The notes below the pieces were generated by a model that had not been told where the DNA came from, ran no database searches, and saw only the letters and a program-made list of their open reading frames with translations. DNA of 64,000 nucleotides from Atrichornis clamosus (lineage: Eukaryota; Chordata; Aves; Passeriformes; Menuridae), in NCBI GenBank assembly GCA_013400975.1, contig WBMZ01011571.1, positions 248,001-312,000 on the forward strand. The letters are read 5' to 3'. This document shows, in pieces, positions 37,590-51,225 of the stretch; the stretch's first letter is position 1; every line of letters begins with the position of its first letter. Made by a program: the position numbers and the translations under genes.

Positions 37590-37775
37590 TTAAATGAATT
37601 TCACTGAGCCAAGGGGTTTCTTCCTGTAACAGTAATTGGGGAGTGATATCTCCGTGTCCTTATCAAGATTCATGAGCCCTTTTTTTACATTTTGTATCCC
37701 CTGTCCAGTTGAGGAGGGGAGTGGTAGAGCAGCTTTGGTGGGCATCTAGTGCCCAGACAGGGACAGCCCATCACA

Positions 37776-37780
37776 ATAAT
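37776..37780. repeat. Probable target-site duplication, right copy (ATAAT)
   Basis: Partner of 36622-36626 with one substitution. Confidence 0.55.
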
Positions 37781-40055
37781 GCAGCCCCAGGGGTGTGGTT
37801 AGTCTTTATCACTTCAGGAGTGCACTGGACAGAGATATTCATCTTACCCACCAAGGCTCCTGGGAACTGGCTTGCAGGATTGCTCCTTGCCAGTACAGAT
37901 GCATGCAGTTGGTCTGTCTGCACTGTTCATCGCTCAGCTTCGTAGGGATCCATTTGTTCTGTTCCTCTACTGCCTAAGCCAGTTCATGTCACACAGCTCA
38001 TCGAGTAAGGACTGGGACAGCATGCTAGTCAGTTGCTATAAGAAACTAAAATTGGTGTGCATTAGAATATTACTGTCACAGATTTATCCTTAAAAATCCT
38101 TAAAAATCCCTAAAAAAAATAAATCTGCACTTTGAAGCCAAATGTGCTGACTGAAAGAGGCAGCAGTTTTATGTTTAACATTCAAATGTTAACTACATGA
38201 CAGAGTACTTTTTTTTTTTTTTAACGACCTCTTCTCAACCAGAGGTCTGTGGAAAATGAAGCATTACCTGGTTTAATAGATTTCAATCTTCTGCATCACC
38301 TGCTTGAGTGATATTTTGGAGCCTGTTAAAAGGGATTTGGAATTGCGCAGCAGGAAGGCAGAAAAGCAGAGCACTAAAGCTCTCCTTTCAGTTCTGTTTT
38401 CTAGATTATACAATGAGAGATGTTACTTGTTATTTCCCTGGTTGTCATGGTGTGTTGATTTAGTGTATCCCATCCCTGACATGTAAATTTTGCAGACTGG
38501 TGTGCATTTTCACTTAAGCAGTAAAAGCAAACAAATAAGAAACACAAATGAGACAGAAATGAGAAACGAGGAAAGTGGCAAAGAAAACTACTGTGCAGTT
38601 TGGACAGGTGCCTCATTCTACCAGGAACTGTCTTCACTGACAACTAAATCTCTTTGTTCTCAAAGATATCCTGCCATTTAGACTATAAAGCTAGAAGATA
38701 CTCTGTTCCTCTTTTCTTTGTTTTTCTTCTTATTTTATCCAAATAAAAGTCAATAAATCTTTTACAAATACTAGCATAATTTGAGCTGTTTATAGTACAC
38801 AGGACAAGAAAGGCTTCATTTGACATTGTTCTTAAGTAGGTAGAATGTACATGTACCCGCTTCATTACAGTTGATAAAAATATTTGCTGGTATAATGCAT
38901 GAATTATACAAACTTATTTATAAGAACATGAATGATCTGTTACAAGAAGCAGGCTGTTTTTCTTATTGTTTTTTCAGAAGTACAATTAAAAATATGATGA
39001 AGAATGGTTACCAATACAGAGGTAAATGTTTTTACATTTTCACAAATAGTGTTTAATAAGTTTTATGTCTCTTGAATTGTATTTCCACTGTCCCCCAAAA
39101 AGCAATTAGGAAAACCTCTGCTTCTGAGATCCTTATTCTTTTTTTATGGCATACTGGGCACAGACATATTTCCAGGCAGAGCCTGTTGCGCTGTTCTGGG
39201 AGATACATTATACAGAATCAATATCCTGCCATGCATGCAGAATAAAATATTTGGGGGAGGATATGAAAACGTTTCTATTTACATGATGAAGTAAAAAAGA
39301 TTTCCAACAGAGAAAATGGAACTTACTTAAGTTATAGATATTCTGCATTTGGATGTAAACAAATTAATATGGAAAATAAAGATGCATATTAAAGCAGCAG
39401 TTGACAGCTTGATATTATTATTTCTGCAAGCTACTATCCAATAGCAAAAATATTTTCTCCTTATTTATTCCCCTTCATCTGATAGCATTTGTGAACATTA
39501 ATTAAAACATCACTAAAAGCAATAAGTAGTATATCACTGGGGAAAAAAAGACATTGAAACAAGTCATTTCATGAACAACAGAGTCAATAAAACTTGGATT
39601 TGAAAGCCAGTGCTACTCAGATACTCTGGATGTTTGTATACACTGAAAAGCTTTGATCTTGAGTACTGGCCTGAAGATTATCTAGCTCCTGGGCTTTCTT
39701 TTGGAACAAAGGAAGTAGTTTCTGCTAAATCAAAATCTGGGGGAGGTTTCTGGGACAGATGCAGAGGCTGTTCCCTGTAAACAGTAAGGAATAACAAAGT
39801 ACCAAGTTTGGCTTCCGCCACCTTACAATGCCTTTCAAAACTGTTCAGAAAGTTCTTTCTGGTGCCTTCAAACATCAGGATATGGTCTTTGAATGACTTT
39901 GTGTGATTTTATATATGTACAATTTTACAGTTTTTCAATATATTCATACTAAATTGTAATTGTCATAGGAAGATTACTTGGGTCCCAGAGGGCACTGAAC
40001 TGAATAGTTACATGTTAGAGAAACAACCCTCTTGGAATGTCTTGTTTTTGTCTGA
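37781..40055. other. Unique AT-rich noncoding DNA
   Basis: No gene or repeat family was recognised. A run of 14 T at 38209-38222 and a small CCTTAAAAAT tandem (38086-38115) are simple sequence. Short open frames at 38304-38681 overlap on both strands without known domains. Confidence 0.55.
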
Positions 40056-40268
40056 ATATCAGGAAACACTTTTTTCCCTGTGAGGGTCATTGAGCACCGT
40101 CACTGATAGCCAGGATATGTTGTGATATCTCCATCCTTGGAGATATTCACAAGCTCTCTGGACATAGTCCTCGGCTTCCTGCTCTCGGTGACCCTGCTTG
40201 CACATGCAGTTGGACAAGATGACTTTCAGAGGTTCCTTTCTACCTCAACCGTTTTGTGATTCTGTGAA
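40056..40268 (+). mobile_element. CR1 LINE 3' end, 5'-truncated
   Basis: From ATATCAGGAAACAC through CTGTGAGGGTCATTGAGCA, CCTTGGAGATATTCACAAG, CTCTGGACATAGTCC, GTTGGACAAGATGACTTTCA and GGTTCCTTTCTACCTCAACC to GTTTTGTGATTCTGTGA, this follows the CR1 3' UTR in order. The final TGTGATTCTGTGA is the decayed tail repeat. Only about 210 bp remain, so it is a severely truncated copy with no coding capacity beyond the last ORF2 codons. Confidence 0.85.
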
Positions 40269-41224
40269 TAAATGGAAATTAAGTTACAAATCTGATGCAA
40301 ACACTTACCCATTTGACACTGACAGATACCCATCTGAGAGCGTAGGCATGAGCTCTGTTGTCAGCCTGAGTGGAATTTAGAGATTTTTCCTCAATGGGGT
40401 CAAACTTAGAGGATGTTTTCCACGTGGCATTGCAAAACACAAAGATCCTATGAAACACCTAATATCTGTGATAGCTCTGTTTCTATGTGTCCAGTTGGTG
40501 AAGTTGTCTATTGGATTTGCAAGTTTTAAAGTGAGAAAAGCCACAGATACACAAACAGTATTTTCACATCAGTCTTATCACTCTTGAAAAGCAGACTTAC
40601 TGAAACAAAGGGTGTCTTGCTACCAATCCTATCACAACATGAAAATTAAAAGGAAAGTGCTTCCCTGACCTTCAGGTACATTTCTTGTGCTCTCAGAAAT
40701 GGGATTTCTCTCTTCTTTCATGGGTTCTTCTTTTCTTGTGCTGAAGTAATATGAATATTTTGAAGTGAACTCTCCTTACATAGTCTACACAATTTTGTAT
40801 TAGCATAAAGCATTGCTCTCTTAAAAGTGGCTATTTTGTTAACAGCCGATTTATACTGATGCAGTCTTCATTGAATAAAACTAGGCCAGTGCAAAACTCT
40901 TTAATACAGGTGGGCATAAACCAGAAAACCCATTACACTTGCTAAGCTGGTTCTATGGAAAAGATTTGATTTAATTGGAATGGAGAAAAACACATCCTGT
41001 TTTAATGAATAGAAGCTTCCAGTCATTCAAAGAAAAGAAACAAAACAGAGCCATCAAAAATATCAGTGGAAAATATATTACTTACACAGACCAGGAAAGA
41101 TTTGTAAACAATCTCGGAGGGGGGTTGGGGTTTTTTCCCCTTAGGAATAAAATGTAAATGGTGACGATTTAACTAAATGTTTAAATTATTTTCTCCAAGA
41201 TAAGCAATATATACAATAACAAAA

Positions 41225-41268
41225 GCAAAAAAAAAAAACCAAACCAAAACAAAACAAGGCAAAACCAT
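41225..41268 (+). repeat. A-rich low-complexity patch
   Basis: A run of 12 A followed by CCAAACCAAAAC-like words. It could be a remnant of a poly(A) tail, but no retrocopy is visible to its left. Confidence 0.6.
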
Positions 41269-44200
41269 TACCAGTGCATCCTTTCAAATGAAGGTGTAAA
41301 CAATATTTCTAGCACCTGTCAATTCGCATGCAGTAATCTCCATTCAAGAAGGAATAGGTCAAAATAATTTACACAACAACTGCTTTTCAAGCAGAAACAA
41401 AGGCAGTATATAAATATCTTCAGTGGTATACCTGTAAGCAAGGTTTTAAAAGGCTAAGAAAAGTGACAGAGTATTTATTTTCTTCTATAGAAACATTCTT
41501 ACAGCTGACAGCCTTGTCTCAAATGGTCTACAATGATTGATTTATCCTTGTCCTATACAAAGAAAATAAATTTTATAAATCTAAACTTTTCAGTTTACTT
41601 ATCAGTTTGTTAGTAGTTCGCCATGTTAGCACTAACATTAAAATAATCCCAAATGTTTATGCGATGTATAGCATCATAAAGTATTTATGCAGAATTTGAC
41701 ACAGGTTGTGGATTTTTTACGCAAAGAAGATGACATAAAATTTTCTATGGAAACTTAGTTTCCCAAAATATTTTCAAATTTTCTACACTTCTAAAGCTAT
41801 GGACGATGGAACCGTTTTAGAACATAGTTGAAATCCAGCTGTATGTGGTCAATATGGGCATTGGCTCCTTAAACCAGAATTTCACATCATTTTACCCATC
41901 TCGGAGTTGGACATCTATCTCTGCTACATCGCAGGTTCTCTTTAGAGTCAACACAAATCAAAAATTCTCCAGATAGTAGTTGGTCCCCTCTTTCTTATGA
42001 TGTGTTCATCTTCCTGTACCATCCATAAATGTAACTTATACTGCATACCTTACCCCTTTCATCTCATTTTTCCAAAGCAGAGACTAACACAAGGAAATTA
42101 CATCTAATGGAAGACGCACAAAACTTGATTCTATGTGCCTAAAATGTAAATAAAGTGTAATTTGTCAAGTTTACATTAATTTTTTCCCTCTTCCAATGGA
42201 GGTTCTCTTCTGAACCACACCAGTCCCTACTCCACCTTCACAGTCTGTCTCTGTCCCTTCTTCTGTCACGTTGTGTAATCTGTGTTAGATTAGATATCAG
42301 CAGGATTCTTGTATGACACAGGAATGAAGTATCAAGTAGATACAGACTGATCTCTTTCTTTGTTTGGTTTTCAGTATTAATGGTTCCTTCAAGTTAAAGT
42401 TCAGAATACAATTTCTGTGACATTTGAAAATCAATGTTTACATATGTCATTATATCTGTTAAATAGGAACTGGTGATGGAAGCAATTTGATCAGCCATTT
42501 GAAGTTACACTGCATATAGACCTGCAGTTCCCATTATAAAGAATAATCCTGTTCTAGAAAGTCTTTTCTTTCACTGTGAATCTGTGACCACTTTGAAAGC
42601 TGGCATGAAAAACCACAATACCTGCTATTGCAAAGCAAGATATGCAGCTTCCTTGAAATGGGACTGAAAGCCTGAAGTCAGAACCATAATGATGATATGA
42701 CTAAACTGAGCTAAAATTAAATTCTGGAAAACTTTTAAATTATTTTTCATTCTATGTTAATGGAGAATTAAACATTGACTCTGGCATTTGTCCTATAAAT
42801 TACAAAGTTTGCTCCATGAACAAGTGCTAGATTTCTCTTTATTGACCTTGCTCAACATTTATGAGAGGAGAGAAAGGCATTAACTCACTGGCAACTTCAG
42901 AGAACTTCAGAGAGCTATCACAGAGGGATATGACATCATTGCTCAGGGTGGGTGACATGGTTTAAATTAAACCTCAGCATGTGGGGAAGAAACCAAAACT
43001 TGAAATTTCCAGATGACAACTTCAATACACAGGATTAGATACTTCTTGCTTTCATGCTGTCCCTAACAGAGCCAAGAAAACTAAGATACGACAAAGGCAC
43101 TTTTCATGCTATCTTTAGCAACTTTGTTTAAGCAAGATTCACGCTAAGAGACATTCAGAAATACTGTAAATGTACAGAATAGATGCAATATAAGTGGAAA
43201 TAGACTATTACTACATTCACATATAAGGTGACCTAATTTGTTCTAAATACTTATTTGTCCTTTTGTTATATTTTAATATGCTGGGTTAATTAGTTACCTT
43301 CATTAACTTCATAAAATCCAAATATATTTATTTTGAAGTACAAAACATACATTAAAAACATCTGAAATATGTTGAAAAGTATAGTACAAGGCCAGATGTG
43401 ACAGCTGTGATGGATCACTGCTGTTTATCTCTGGAGTGGGACCTGGTACAGCAACACTGATCAGGAAGAACCCCAATGTGGCTTTGCATGAGAAAACAAA
43501 CAAAAATGCTCAGTAGTCTGATGCTCTGATGTCAGATGATCTGTCAAGTTTGGCAGGGAGGGAGATATAGAAATCAGAACAAAACATAATGTATCAGACT
43601 CTCTTTTAGCATTATCATTTCCCTAAATAGCATTCCAGATAAAAATGAACTCTTTGTTCAAACACGGCTGATGCCTCTGACTGAAAATGTAAACACTCTG
43701 AATAATAGTTGTTTGAGGTTTGACTGTACTGTGTAACCAACTGCTGATTCCTCCTCACCTGCTTCTTTCCTTTGATATTCCTTCTGCACGCACTATGGTG
43801 AGCTGCTGTGTTGTTCTCTGATAGAGAGTTGCTGGCAAAGTAGTAACGTATTTTTACCCTTTAAAATTTTTAATGTTCCACTGATCTAAAGATCTATTTT
43901 AGGTGTACAATCAACTGTTACAATATGTATTTTAAACATACTTGAATGTATTGGATTTTATTAAGCATTATTTTAATCTTTTGGGAGCACTAAACGAGTC
44001 ACATTTTCATAATGCATCAATTAAGCATGCAGCTAGTATCTAAATAAAAAATGGTTGTGTTTTCAAACTTATTCCTTTTATAACTTACATATATGTGTTC
44101 TCTCAGCATGAAGTATGAATATTACACTAATGCTTGAATAGGAGGGAAGAATGCTGAAAAGTCTGCCCTTCAAATGACACTAAAACCACACTGATATAAG

Positions 44201-46144
44201 AGCATAAAACTACATGGCAGAATGTTTTTTATCAGAACTCCAGTTTCCATATACTCGTTATATTTCTCATTACATATGTTACTCTAATTCTAGATAATTT
44301 TTTTACTTGCCTCTCGGGTACTCAGTTAAAATAGTTACTAAGTATTTATGTTTCAGTATTATCAATTCAATATTAGTAATTGCACCATCCATAAAATAAT
44401 ATGGCCTGTTTTCAGAATAATAAAATTAATATAAGTAGCAGGAATGTATTTTTGTACAAGTATGTATAAGCAAATCTAAGAAACCATCAGTTTGTTTCTT
44501 AACAAATGGGTTTATTTTCCTTGTGGAAAATGGTACCTGAAAAATAACTTCTGCTTCTACCTGAAGTGGGACCTAATTTACTTTCTAGGTAGTTCATAGC
44601 AAGGCACAAACAAAGACATTGGAAACACAATTTTTACAAAAGCAAATGATATGAAGTGAAATTAATGTATTCAAGATATAATCTATTTTTTTACATTTTC
44701 TAAATTTATGTTTTCTTAACGTAACATTTTATTGTTTTTACTAGTTTTTGGACAAGTAAAAGGCATTATTACCCACTGCAATTTCCCACCAGCTGGACAA
44801 TTACTCGCATTTACAGAACATATTACATCTAGACATCCTACATTTCCATTGCAATTCTGAGAAGCAAGGTATCAATGACTCTCTAAATATTTGTCTTTAA
44901 AAATTTTCCTAACAGGCATGTATTAATATTATTATAGCAAATTGAGGATAACTGCTGCTAATGAGCAGGATCTTAAGGTGGAGTAAATCAACAGAGTTCT
45001 GTTAGAATGAATGGAACTATGCCAACTTATACTAACTACACACATATTAAAGTTAGAAATAATGTGCAAAATGGCATATCTTAAATACAGTTAAGCTTTC
45101 AGTAATTCAGTTTAAATTGATTTACATATCCTAATGATAATAAGAGCTAGTGTTATCTTCTAGACTAACAGTCGTTCCATGCAAGGTTGTTCAGCCTTTG
45201 CCTCCACTACTAATGACCCAGCATTTAATTAATCAATTTCTCTTTGAACCTTAATAAAGGATGTGAACAAACAACTATTTATTTCCATTGGGTTGTGCTC
45301 CAAGAATAACATATTCTTGAACGTTTTCTCTTTTATTGCAAAGACTTCAAAATATATTAGAGTAGTTGCTTTCTAGCCTCCCAATTGAAGACTCTTTTAT
45401 CTTTTTTTTCCTAAAACTGAATTAGCAGTCTCAATAAGACATAAAACACAATTCACACTAAGAGTTCATTTCACTGTCAGTTGCCAAATAATAGAAGATA
45501 TTTTCTACCTGAGAATGAAAGTACTGATGATCCAATTGCTTCTCTGTGACAGATCACATTTGCTTTCAGGACTGCAATATAAGTGTGAATATTACTTTAT
45601 GTACAGGTTATGAGTCCGTTACCTGAAGTCCTGACAGATTTGAAAAGAAGGAGTGAGGTCTAATGAAAACACAAAAACTTGAAGAAGAATATTGGTCACT
45701 CATTTTTGAGCTTTGGGGGAAGATGATTGTGACTGAGTAGAGGGAGCTGCACCGTTTTAATGATAATGCAGTCAAAGACAGATTTACAGGAAAACTGACC
45801 ACTGGAAAACACTTATATAAAAAACAGCCCAAAAAAATCAGGATGGATTTAGTGAGCAGATAAATAAGACAAGGGAAAGGAAAAACACTTTTAAAAACCC
45901 GATGTTTTAATTTTTTCCCTATTCCTGTAACTGATGAAAGAGAACATGTGTTTAATTGAAAGATGGCAAATCCCAAAATAAATACAGTTTTTCTCTTGTA
46001 ATGCATAAATGGCAGACTTCACTAAGTCGTCATACAGTCTGAGCTTCAAATTTAGAAAAATCTAAAGAATGTTTGTCTGTTTTCTACATCAAATGGTAGC
46101 CTGAATTAATGGAAAGAGATAAAGATCAAATTTTAAATGTGTTT

Positions 46145-46180
46145 GAGAGAGGGGAGAGAAAGAGAAAGAGGAAGAAGATG
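46145..46180 (+). repeat. GA-rich purine tract
   Basis: GAGAGAGGGGAGAGAAAGAG continues as AAAGAGGAAGAAGATG. It is an imperfect GA/GAAA simple repeat. Confidence 0.7.
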
Positions 46181-49100
46181 TGAGGAGAAGTTATTCCACT
46201 AACAAAGTTTTTTATATGCATTTTCTCAAACTAGGATGTCTCTCTAGCCAGAGTGAGATATCACTGAAGTTCATCTCAAGATTCTTACTCAACAGTCCTG
46301 ATGATTTTTCTTTTAATGCAAGGAGAAGAACCTGACAGAGAAATGGAGAAGCAAAGGAATAAAATATATTTTTGGCATAGTATATAAATCACCAAAGAAA
46401 TTCAATGCTATAATACTCACTAATGGCAATATTCACTAGAAGAAGTGCAGAATACATGTGCAAAAATGTTGAGCCAGATCCTGAATTTTGAGTGAAGTTG
46501 TGTGTCAAGTAACACATTTCTGTTTTTACTGTTGTTGAGAATATATATGTGCCTGTCATCCAAATCAAGACTTTCTACTTTCTTTTTGCACATTGCTGCT
46601 TACCAGGACCCTTGTTTCTTAATCCAACAGAAAAAACAGTAGAAAGCAGTCTGTCAGTGTCTGTCAGATGTGATCCAGCTTTAGCAAAAGGTGAGTAAAA
46701 TTTCAAAGGTGGGGTGTATTTCAAAAATATCACTCTCATGCTGTGGTATGTAAAGTAATCACTAACAGAAGAGTTCAAGGAGGAGCTTCTAATGCCAAGC
46801 TAGTAATCTTTACAGAGTACTAGTCCCTCCTAGGAAATGAAAATGAGACAGTATCAATCTTGGACTCATGAAGTGCAGACATTTCTGATGTGCACTTCAA
46901 ATGCTCTAAAATGCTTGAGAATCATTTATTAAGCAGAGATTTTTAATTTTGGTCCGTCATAAATAATGTCCATGGCTGCAGACAGGGTTTTGAACTAGGT
47001 AGGTAGTTATGCATGAAGAAAGCAATTTCTGAAGTCCATGTCTGCCTGGGAAAGAGTGCCAGGATGTTCTAAACACAAATAGACCACAAAAACAAGAGTT
47101 AGGAAATAATACATAGGAAATATGTGTTGTGGCACTGAAACCACAAATGCTGATGGGCTAGTTATTCTTCTCTACTTGACAGGGCAGAGGTTTGAACAAT
47201 TGTCCACACTAAAATTAAACTGAGACAGTTGAATGAATATTGCTGCATAATAAACATATATTTCCTATGGCAAATCTACCAAAGCAACTACTCAGTCCTC
47301 TTCATATATGTTTCCACTTCCTCAGCAGTACATTTTTCACTGGCTGATGTGTTCTGCATTTCACAGTGGGCAAGTTGTGTTTCTATTTCTTAAATGAAAT
47401 ACATTTCTGATATGGAAGGGCTACTATCTATATATGAAGAACTTGTTCCCTAAAAAGTCTGTATTATTCCTCAACTCTTGTAACCATGTGTCTGATCAGT
47501 CACAAATATTCATAAAAATTTAACATAAATTTAATAGGTCAGCACAAGGTTAATGTCAACCTTCTCTAGTTGTAGCTTCATTTTTGGACATAGAACTGAC
47601 TCCTTCCAGGATCCTATTTCCATAGATGAGCACAAATACTTGATTTTCTTTTGTGCCTGTGATCTGAAAAATGTATTCCTGTGACCCACCTGGAATTTGA
47701 TTCTTGGCACTTCTCTTCCAAGCACTACCAAATCCTCACCTGAATACTATTTGTAGGAGCAAGAAACATACTTGCCCACAGCTGACCTTTAATAAAAGAA
47801 TAAATATCATCCTTCCCTACTCATTCTGTCCAAACAATCTTTCTTTAGTTAACTTGCTTTATAAATGAAGTTCAAAAATTGAATGTAATCCCAAATGTCA
47901 TCTTTTAGCCATTTCTAAGACATCCAGTATTCAAGTAATTTTTTGCTTATATTTTCTTATGTTTGAAATATCTGCTTATGGGTCAGAGTTTCAGTTTACT
48001 AAAGTTAACTGTATTAAATGAAGCTACACCTATTTACACACAAGCCCTATACCAGTAAAACTCTGAAGAGTTATTTTTCCAGCTTTCTATTATGATACAA
48101 TTTGCATTTAGTTGAAAAGTGGCAGGATTTATATCTGAGCATTATGAAAAACAAGTGTACTCAGAGAAGGCTAACAACAATTACCCTGTTTTATCCTCCT
48201 ACTTACTGGTCAAGCTGTCATATTTTCATAGGCACCTTGACATTTGCATGAAATACTTTAATCTTCTGCCAGACCTTGCAGCAATGGATCTAGGAGAGTA
48301 TATGGTCTGTATTAGGCTGCATGGCATTAATGACTAAAGGAGATTCTTTTATTACACCCAGTAAAGGACATATATGCAGTAAATCAGAAAGCTAGCTTTT
48401 TACATTATTTTCTGTAATGCACTGGAATCCTGAATGTTGGTAAGGGGTATTTTGTATCCTTTTGATTATATATTCTGAAGGTTTATAGTCCATTTCTATA
48501 TACTTCTGCTAAATTGTAGCTTTCATGCTTTGTTCAATTTTAGCTTTACTAAACAGTAAGAAAAAAATTAGAAGCAATCAAGAGTAAGCAAAAAGAATAA
48601 GTTGGTGAAAAAGCAGGCTTATGACAAAAGAAAAGAACCGAAAAAGAACTGAAGTTGGGCTTATGCAATATAAACAAATAAAGGTGGGTGTATGATTAGC
48701 TTAGATAAATAACCATGGATATATGATTACCTTGTGTAAGCATTTGAAGGGTAGAAACATAAAAGGCAAACAATTGCTTATCCTGTTAAGCCCAATTGCA
48801 ATGAAAAATATTCAATTTTATCTGAAAAAGTCACTAAATATCTTGGAATTTATATTTTAAATACCTAAAGATTCTATTTAATTGACAATGTGCTGAATTT
48901 AGTGTATTAATTCATAATGTCTGATGATCATGGATGGACTTTTATAAGACAGGATATCAACATTTATTTTGATAAAACATAGTCTGTCATGATAAATGGC
49001 ATATTTTTTTTATAGATTCTCTGTCACCTCTAATTCATCTTTATATAAAGAAAAAGAACATTGCAAAGAAAATCAAAAAACTCTTTACCAAAAGGATGGA

Positions 49101-50740
49101 AAAGAATAGTGATGTATGAAATGTGTTCGATTAAGAAATTCAAATATAAATTTTGAAGCCATATAGGTAAAGAACTCTCATGTTTTGGAATGAAAATGCA
49201 GGTTCTGGAGTGTTAAGGTTGTTTTGCAACACGGAGTAAAAATATGTATTTGATTAACCTCAGTAAATTCAAATGTATAGCAGAAAAATACTTATTTAAC
49301 AGTGAGGTAGTTTTGACTTGTAATCGTCATCTATGAAAAGACATTTCTTAACAGCAGGCCAAATTCTTACGTAAAGAGCAACCACACAAGATTTCAAACC
49401 TTTAAGAGATGCCTATAAACAATCTTCTGCATTCATATTATAGAGTCTGCTTGGGCATGACATGACAGTTGTCCAAGCAACACAGAAGTTCTGCAGAAAC
49501 CAGAGACTACTGTGGAAAACACAGTAATCTAGGAAACACCTAGAATAATAGCTAAATACACACCCACAAAAATGAATATGCAGAAAAGGATTGCCAGTCT
49601 TACTATATTTGATTATTACGGGAATCAGCAAGTTATAAATGCAGATATTTTAGGTCCAAATCCATCAAAGCCGTCAAGTTGTACTGGTATGTTGTAAATA
49701 GAAATAATGATCTATTGTACTTGCAGCTGTTCAGAATAGCATCAGTGCTGTAACAACGTCATCTGTGATGTAGGTCCACTTGCAAATTTGTACATTGGGA
49801 GTCCTTACAAAGACAATTTATAATCTGAAATCTGTTTCATACTTGTATGCTGTCAAGTCCAATTGACTTTTCAGAAGGTCGAAGTCTTTACAATCAGCAA
49901 AAATAGGATTGGGTCCTGACAATTTGAGATATTTTCTCTGTCACATCTTTTTTTCTGTCTTCTAGGAAGGCAGGGAAGGAAACTAAAAAGCATTCATATT
50001 CTACTTCTTTTCAATAGCTTGAGCTATTATCATTAGACAATTTTCACTGTCAGGAGAAATATAATACACAGTCATCTCCCAAATGTGGCTAACAGAATAT
50101 GTGTGTGCTGCAAGAACACTCTTTGTTGGGAATACTTACTTTAATGCAAGGGTTATTTTGCACGCATTATTGCTGAGGAAGCTGATTCAGGAACATTGTT
50201 TCACAGTTGAAGACAAAAAAATCAATATAATCAATAAATAAATAAAACTACAACACCATTAGATAAATTGTTCTCTGTTTTTCAATCGCAAACATTTTAA
50301 AATCTATTCTCTTTATGCACTTACATGAATGAAACCTTTGGATATGAGATCATGCAAGACCTCAACCTTATTTCTCTGTTTATAAGACTTTTTAAATCAA
50401 TCATTCTTTTTTAAGATCTGCTCAGTTTCAAAATCTAATTGAAAACTTGTGAGACAGAAAGAGGTCGCATTGTATAGTAACCTCTGAAAGAGTTGTCCTT
50501 CTCCTGTGATAACGAGAAATTAATTTTAAAACTATATGCAATTCCAACTGCTTCTTTTTGATGAGCCAAATAACAGATACATTTCCATGCCACTTGTACA
50601 TCTCTGTCTTTCAAAACTGTACAGAAAGAAAACCAGATAAACAAAAGAGAAAATTAGAAACCAACACACTAAAATTGAAATTCAGTTATTGAAAAATATT
50701 TACACCATTATTCTCTCTTCCCGGTTTGACTTCTAATATT

Positions 50741-51225
50741 TCATAATCACAGAATAGGTAAGATTGGAAGGAATTACTGGAAGTCACATAGTTCAACCTC
50801 CGTGCTCAAGCAGGGTCCCCCCAGAGTATATTACTCAGGATTGGGTCCAGATGGCTTTTGAATATCTCCAGGGAAGGAGACTCCACAATGGGCAATCTGT
50901 TCCGGTGAGATCACCCACACAGTAAAGAAGTTCTTCCCCATGTTTGGGTGGAACCTCCTGTGCATCAGTTTCTGCCCGTTGTCTCTTGTCCTACTTCTCG
51001 GCACTACCAAGAAAGAGCCCAGCCTCTTGGCACCCTTTCTTTAGACATTTGTACGCCCCTCATCATCTTCACAGCTCTCCACTGGACCTGCTCCAGGAGC
51101 TCCATGTCTCTCTTGCACTGAGGAGCCCAGAACTGGACAAGCACTCCAGATGTGGCCTCACCACGGTTGACTAGAGGGGCAGGATCACCTCCCTCGACCT
51201 GCTGCCAATGCTCTTCCTAATGCAC
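50741..51225 (-). mobile_element. CR1 LINE 3' portion, reversed
   Basis: Read on the minus strand this is the RT C-terminal end and 3' UTR of a CR1. In + order: TCATAATCACAGAATAGG (the tail), ATTGGAAGGAATTACTGG, GAATATCTCCAGGGAAGGAG, CTCCACAATGGGC, AGTAAAGAAGTTCTTCCCC, CCCGTTGTCTCTTGTCC, then GCACTCCAGATGTGGCCTCACC and GGATCACCTCCCTCGACC, which encode the LVRPHLE-type block in reverse. The match fades after about 51225. It is less diverged than the 36.1-kb copy. An open frame on the + strand here (50944-51174) is antisense to the element and not a gene. Confidence 0.88.

Larger units (their letters stand above)
36627..37775 (+). mobile_element. Solo LTR, same ERVL-like family as 10.7 kb (copy B)
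   Basis: This 1149-bp LTR begins TGTATTGTGTTTGCATGG and ends CCATCACA. In order it has GAAGCTTCCCTCACGTC, GGCCAAGGCTGAGCCC, the TATA-like CATATTTAAGA (36807-36817), GAGATGTGAGCAGAAAACAA (near 36868, present in copy A too), two CTGCAGCC units starting at 37002 and 37041, several CCATGCTGGAGCAGG-type blocks, GAAGGTGTTTTTAAGATT, a variant signal AGTAAA (37584-37589), and GCTTTGGTGGGCATCTAG at the end. It keeps the U5 stretch that copy A has lost. The flanking 5 bp match at 4 positions. No viral genes adjoin it, so it is a solo LTR. Open frames across 36728-37199 and 37709-37945 are readings of the LTR, not genes. Confidence 0.88.
40269..50740. other. Unique AT-rich noncoding DNA, 10.5 kb
   Basis: This is the longest stretch without a recognised element. 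It holds an A-rich patch (41225-41268, ending in CAAAACAAAACAAGG), a purine-rich GAGA/GAAA patch (46145-46180) and the longest non-repeat open frame of the window (45608-46006, minus, 132 codons). That frame is low in complexity (rich in F, S, L, I) and shows no domain I know. In DNA this AT-rich, a frame of that length is about what chance allows over 64 kb. Confidence 0.55.

Noticed and set aside
38175..38192. Small hairpin TTAACATT / AATGTTAA
   Set aside because: Eight AT-rich pairs are expected many times by chance in this sequence.
41225..41268. A-rich run considered as the poly(A) tail of a processed pseudogene
   Set aside because: No coding-like sequence or target duplication was seen to the left of it.
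45608..46006. Longest open frame outside repeats (minus strand, 132 codons)
   Set aside because: Low-complexity F/S/L/I-rich reading, no recognisable domain, no splice or promoter context. A frame of this length is roughly expected once by chance in 64 kb of DNA this AT-rich (rough estimate assuming about 35% GC).
50944..51174. Open frame on the + strand (76 codons)
   Set aside because: It is antisense to a reversed CR1 and arises from the element's sequence.
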